Origin: Candidatus Gastranaerophilales bacterium
Lineage (GTDB): Bacteria; Cyanobacteriota; Vampirovibrionia; Gastranaerophilales; Gastranaerophilaceae
DNA length: 7,378 nt
Direction: 5' to 3'
Assembly (NCBI GenBank): GCA_944324205.1
Contig: CALUVK010000072.1
Location: forward strand, 1 to 7,378
Positions 5,175 through 7,378 of this stretch are shown here, piece after piece (the stretch's first letter is position 1; each line of letters starts with the position of its first letter). A program made the translations under genes and the position numbers. The notes under the pieces are model-generated. The model did not search any database. It was not told the origin of the DNA and worked only from the letters and a program-made list of their open reading frames with translations.

Positions 5175-5435
5175 ATGGATATAAAAAACGAATTAAAACA
5201 GCTTATTATAGAGTCTTTAGAACTTGATGGAGTTTCTCCAGATGATATACAAAATGATGAACCTCTTTTTGGAGAAGGGCTGGGACTTGACTCAATTGAT
5301 GCATTGGAACTTGGTATGGCTATAAAAAGAAAATATAATATTACAATGAGTTCTAACAAAGAAGAAAATAAAAAATTCTTTTACTCAATTGATACTTTAA
5401 ATGATTATATAGAAGGAAAACTCCATGGAATGTAA
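5175..5435 (+). CDS. Acyl carrier protein 1 (phosphopantetheine-binding)
   Basis: This 86-residue acidic helical protein carries the growing acyl chain on a 4'-phosphopantetheine arm. The attachment serine is S40 in LFGEGLGLDSIDALELG (31-47), a textbook DSxx motif preceded by a glycine-rich stretch that is common in the 'phosphopantetheine-binding protein' of aryl polyene clusters. Helix I covers about 3-16 and a final helix about 73-83. It follows the acyltransferase after 12 bases and overlaps the second ACP gene by 11 bases. No ribosome binding site precedes the ATG; instead a TATAAT ends 6 bases upstream. It would shuttle intermediates between the ketosynthase/chain length factor pair and the acyltransferase; an unlinked holo-ACP synthase must activate it. 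Confidence 0.92.
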   Translation: MDIKNELKQLIIESLELDGVSPDDIQNDEPLFGEGLGLDSIDALELGMAIKRKYNITMSSNKEENKKFFYSIDTLNDYIEGKLHGM

Positions 5436-5685
5436 ATATTCAAAAGAACAAATTCTGAGAGAATTAAAAACTATTCTTATAGAAGAACTTGATATTGCAG
5501 AAGAAAATATAACTTTAGAAGCAAATCTTTTTGAAGATTTGGATTTGGATAGTATCGATGTTGTTGATATAGCAGTGAGAATGCAAAAATTTACCGACAA
5601 AAAGCTTTCTCCGACTGAATTTAAAAAAATTAAAACAGTTGGAAATGTTGTCGATGCAGTATTTGATTTATTAATGAGAGACTAA
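5425..5685 (+). CDS. Acyl carrier protein 2
   Basis: A second 86-residue ACP, clearly different from its neighbour. The phosphopantetheine serine is S43 in LFEDLDLDSIDVVDIAVRMQ (35-54), and the ending LSPTEFKKIKTVGNVVDAVFDLL (61-83) is the usual ACP helix III/IV region. The ATG at 5425 lies inside the end of the first ACP gene (11-base overlap) with AGAAGGA at 5411-5417, 7 bases upstream, so the two are probably translated at a coupled ratio. In aryl polyene clusters the two ACPs have separate roles (starter loading versus extension); that division is by analogy here. It is the last gene of the operon. No clear terminator is seen in the 54 bases before the convergent gene ends. Confidence 0.93.
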   Translation: MECKYSKEQILRELKTILIEELDIAEENITLEANLFEDLDLDSIDVVDIAVRMQKFTDKKLSPTEFKKIKTVGNVVDAVFDLLMRD

Positions 5686-5739
5686 GTTAAATAAAATCTA
5701 AGCACTGATTTCTTGATTTTCCGGAGATAATTACTGTCT

Positions 5740-6240
5740 TTATATTCCACTCTTAACTTTTACTAATAAATCAACAGCTTTATTAAAAGCAGCAACAACA
5801 AGCGGCGTAATTTCACTTATACAAACAGCAAAGAAAAATAGAGCTGCTCCTGCTGCTATGAGTTTTTGAATATCAGAAAACATAAATACTTTATTTTTTC
5901 TACTCTCAGCAATTCCTGCGTACTCATCTGTAAACGGTTTCACAGGGAGTTTTTCTTCTATTTTTTCTATTACTTCCGAGTATTTAATTTTTATGAGAGT
6001 ATTGTAAGAGTCAACATTCATCCACCAGAGAGCACTTACTGAAACCCCGAGAAGTGAAAAAACAAGAGTTGCCGTAATTTTATCAAGGAAAACAACATTA
6101 CTTGTATAAATCATTGAAAAAATCAAAACAACTACAGACGCCATATAGAACCTATTTGTTGCAAAGTTTCTGTCTATAAAATTTTCTTTTTGCACGCAAT
6201 ATGATTTATATTCATTAAAGATTAATTCATCTCTATCCAT
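5740..6240 (-). CDS. Three-segment membrane protein, RipA octameric membrane protein family-like
   Basis: The 166 residues show hydrophobic segments at about 32-50, 55-73 and 126-146. Between the second and third is the stretch LWWMNVDSYNTLIKIKYSEV (71-90), then EEKLPVKPFTDEY (95-107). The pattern W…Y…L…KY…I…E…LP…PF…E matches, from memory, the RipA family named after a Francisella membrane protein needed for growth inside host cells; its molecular role is unclear. The ATG at 6240 was chosen over a GTG at 6297 because it has a strong GGAAGGAG (6250-6257) 9 bases upstream. It overlaps the ftsH stop by 8 bases, so the two are cotranscribed and translationally coupled. A link to membrane protein quality control is therefore an inference from context. 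The family call is tentative; the membrane topology is firm. Confidence 0.75.
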   Translation of the reverse strand: MDRDELIFNEYKSYCVQKENFIDRNFATNRFYMASVVVLIFSMIYTSNVVFLDKITATLVFSLLGVSVSALWWMNVDSYNTLIKIKYSEVIEKIEEKLPVKPFTDEYAGIAESRKNKVFMFSDIQKLIAAGAALFFFAVCISEITPLVVAAFNKAVDLLVKVKSGI

Positions 6241-7378
6241 TATTTTGCTCTCCTTCCTGCGGTTGAGAATTATCTGCCTCTGCCGCTGTAATTTCACCTC
6301 TTTGAACTCTCACATCATTCATTAAATCTTCAAATTCTTTTTCATCTAAAGTTTCTTTTTCAAGAAGATTTTTAGCAATATATTCAAGCATATCTCTGTT
6401 TTCACTTAATAATTGTTTTGCGTGGTCATATTGTGCATCAACAATTTTCTTGACTTCTTTATCAATATCAGCCGCAATTTCTTCCGAAAAATCTCTGGTG
6501 TTACCAAAATTCCTGCCCATGAATACATGTTCCTGATCTTTTCCGTAAGCAAGATTTCCCATTTTATCGCTCATACCGTAAGTTGTTACCATGCTTCTTG
6601 CAAGTGAAGAAACTTTTTCAAGATCATTAGACGCTCCCGTCGTAACATTATCTTTCCCGTAAATTAATTCTTCTGCAACTCGTCCGCCTAGAATCATCGT
6701 AATTCTGTCTAACAATTGATTTTTACGCATTGTAAGATGATCTTTCTCTGGAAGAGTCAGTGTAATTCCCAGTGCCATTCCGCGAGGAATAATAGATACC
6801 TTATGCAGCGGATCACAATCTTTAAGCAATTTTGCTAGCAGCGCATGGCCGACTTCATGGTATGCAGTATTTTCTTTTTCCTCGTCTGAAATAATCCGGC
6901 TTTTCTTTTCAGGCCCTGCCATAACTTTATCAATCGCTTCTTCTAAATCCGGCATTTCAATTTCGGATTTATCATGTCTTGCAGCTAAAAGAGCAGCTTC
7001 ATTCAAAAGATTCTGTAAATCTGCCCCGGTAAACCCCGGAGTACGCTTTGCAAGAGTTTTCAAATCAACTTCTTTAGAAAGCGGTTTGTTTTTGGCGTGA
7101 ACATTCAAAATCTGTTCACGGCCTAAAACGTCAGGTTTGTTAATAACAATCTGCCTGTCAAATCTTCCCGGCCTTAAAAGTGCGTTATCTAAGATATCAG
7201 GTCTGTTTGTTGCAGCCAATATGATTATATTAGTATTTTCATCAAACCCGTCCATCTCAACAAGGAGCTGGTTAAGTGTCTGTTCGCGTTCGTCGTGTCC
7301 GCCGCCTAAGCCGGCACCCCTTTGTCGTCCTACAGCATCTATCTCATCAATAAATACAATGCAGGGCTGATGTTTTTT
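6233..7378 (-). CDS. ftsH: ATP-dependent zinc metalloprotease FtsH (partial, N-terminus outside window)
   Basis: FtsH is a hexameric inner-membrane AAA+ protease that degrades damaged membrane proteins and some regulators. The frame is open from the right edge and 381 residues are visible. They show Walker B FIDEIDAVG (9-17), the second region of homology with AATNRPDILDNALLRPGRFDRQ (arginine fingers in RPGR and RFDR), GFTGADLQNLLNEAALLAAR, the zinc site HEVGH (174-178) and the third ligand Asp in TGASND (about 252). A C-terminal coiled-coil-like region and an acidic, Gln/Asn-rich tail (…EGEQNNG) end the protein. The N-terminal membrane part and Walker A lie beyond base 7378. All visible catalytic residues are intact. 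It ends with TAG at 6233-6235 inside the start of the downstream membrane-protein gene. Codon use is less AT-extreme than in the central acyl-chain cluster. Confidence 0.98.
   Translation of the reverse strand, partial: KKHQPCIVFIDEIDAVGRQRGAGLGGGHDEREQTLNQLLVEMDGFDENTNIIILAATNRPDILDNALLRPGRFDRQIVINKPDVLGREQILNVHAKNKPLSKEVDLKTLAKRTPGFTGADLQNLLNEAALLAARHDKSEIEMPDLEEAIDKVMAGPEKKSRIISDEEKENTAYHEVGHALLAKLLKDCDPLHKVSIIPRGMALGITLTLPEKDHLTMRKNQLLDRITMILGGRVAEELIYGKDNVTTGASNDLEKVSSLARSMVTTYGMSDKMGNLAYGKDQEHVFMGRNFGNTRDFSEEIAADIDKEVKKIVDAQYDHAKQLLSENRDMLEYIAKNLLEKETLDEKEFEDLMNDVRVQRGEITAAEADNSQPQEGEQNNG

Noticed and set aside
5686..5739. Terminator between ACP2 and the convergent membrane-protein gene
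   Set aside because: Only a weak AAAATC/GATTTT pairing with a long loop and no T-run was found.
6241..6297. GTG start adding 19 residues to the RipA-like protein
   Set aside because: It would overlap ftsH deeply; the strong GGAAGGAG at 6250-6257 points to the ATG at 6240.

Overview
The window is AT-rich bacterial chromosome. It carries two housekeeping anchors cut by the window edges, tuf (EF-Tu, left, minus strand) and ftsH (right, minus strand), with an accessory block between them. The EF-Tu fragment reads closest, from memory, to cyanobacterial-type EF-Tu. Together with the low GC and gene style this makes a non-photosynthetic cyanobacterial relative (Vampirovibrionia/Melainabacteria, e.g. 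gut Gastranaerophilales) my best guess. This is inference; no search was possible.

Left part (1-2753): the N-terminal 306 residues of EF-Tu with its own probable promoter; a serine-acetyltransferase-like gene broken by one in-frame TAA; a divergent small Xre-type HTH regulator with a dyad near the shared promoter region; a gene-poor stretch of about 590 bases (1860-2448) full of hairpins and palindromes; a 68-residue small ORF with a good ribosome binding site; and a perfect 15-bp inverted repeat just before the next gene's 3' end.

Central part (2754-5685): a compact fatty-acid/polyketide-type set. A complete ketosynthase (Cys-His-His triad intact) runs leftward. Divergently, 28 bases away, runs an operon of a Cys-less ketosynthase-like 'chain length factor' domain, a membrane-anchored lysophospholipid-type acyltransferase, and two different acyl carrier proteins. 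This gene combination is the core of aryl polyene (APE)/flexirubin-type clusters. The ketoreductase, dehydratase, ligase, thioesterase and export genes of those clusters are not in the window, so this is either a dispersed APE locus or a reduced related pathway. The first genes of both transcription units, and the first ACP, lack Shine-Dalgarno sequences. They instead have -10-like boxes a few bases before the start codon, suggesting leaderless or nearly leaderless mRNAs, while the internal genes have normal ribosome binding sites.

Right part (5740-7378): the C-terminal 381 residues of the FtsH membrane protease, followed by an 8-base-overlapping gene for a three-segment membrane protein resembling the RipA octameric membrane protein family.
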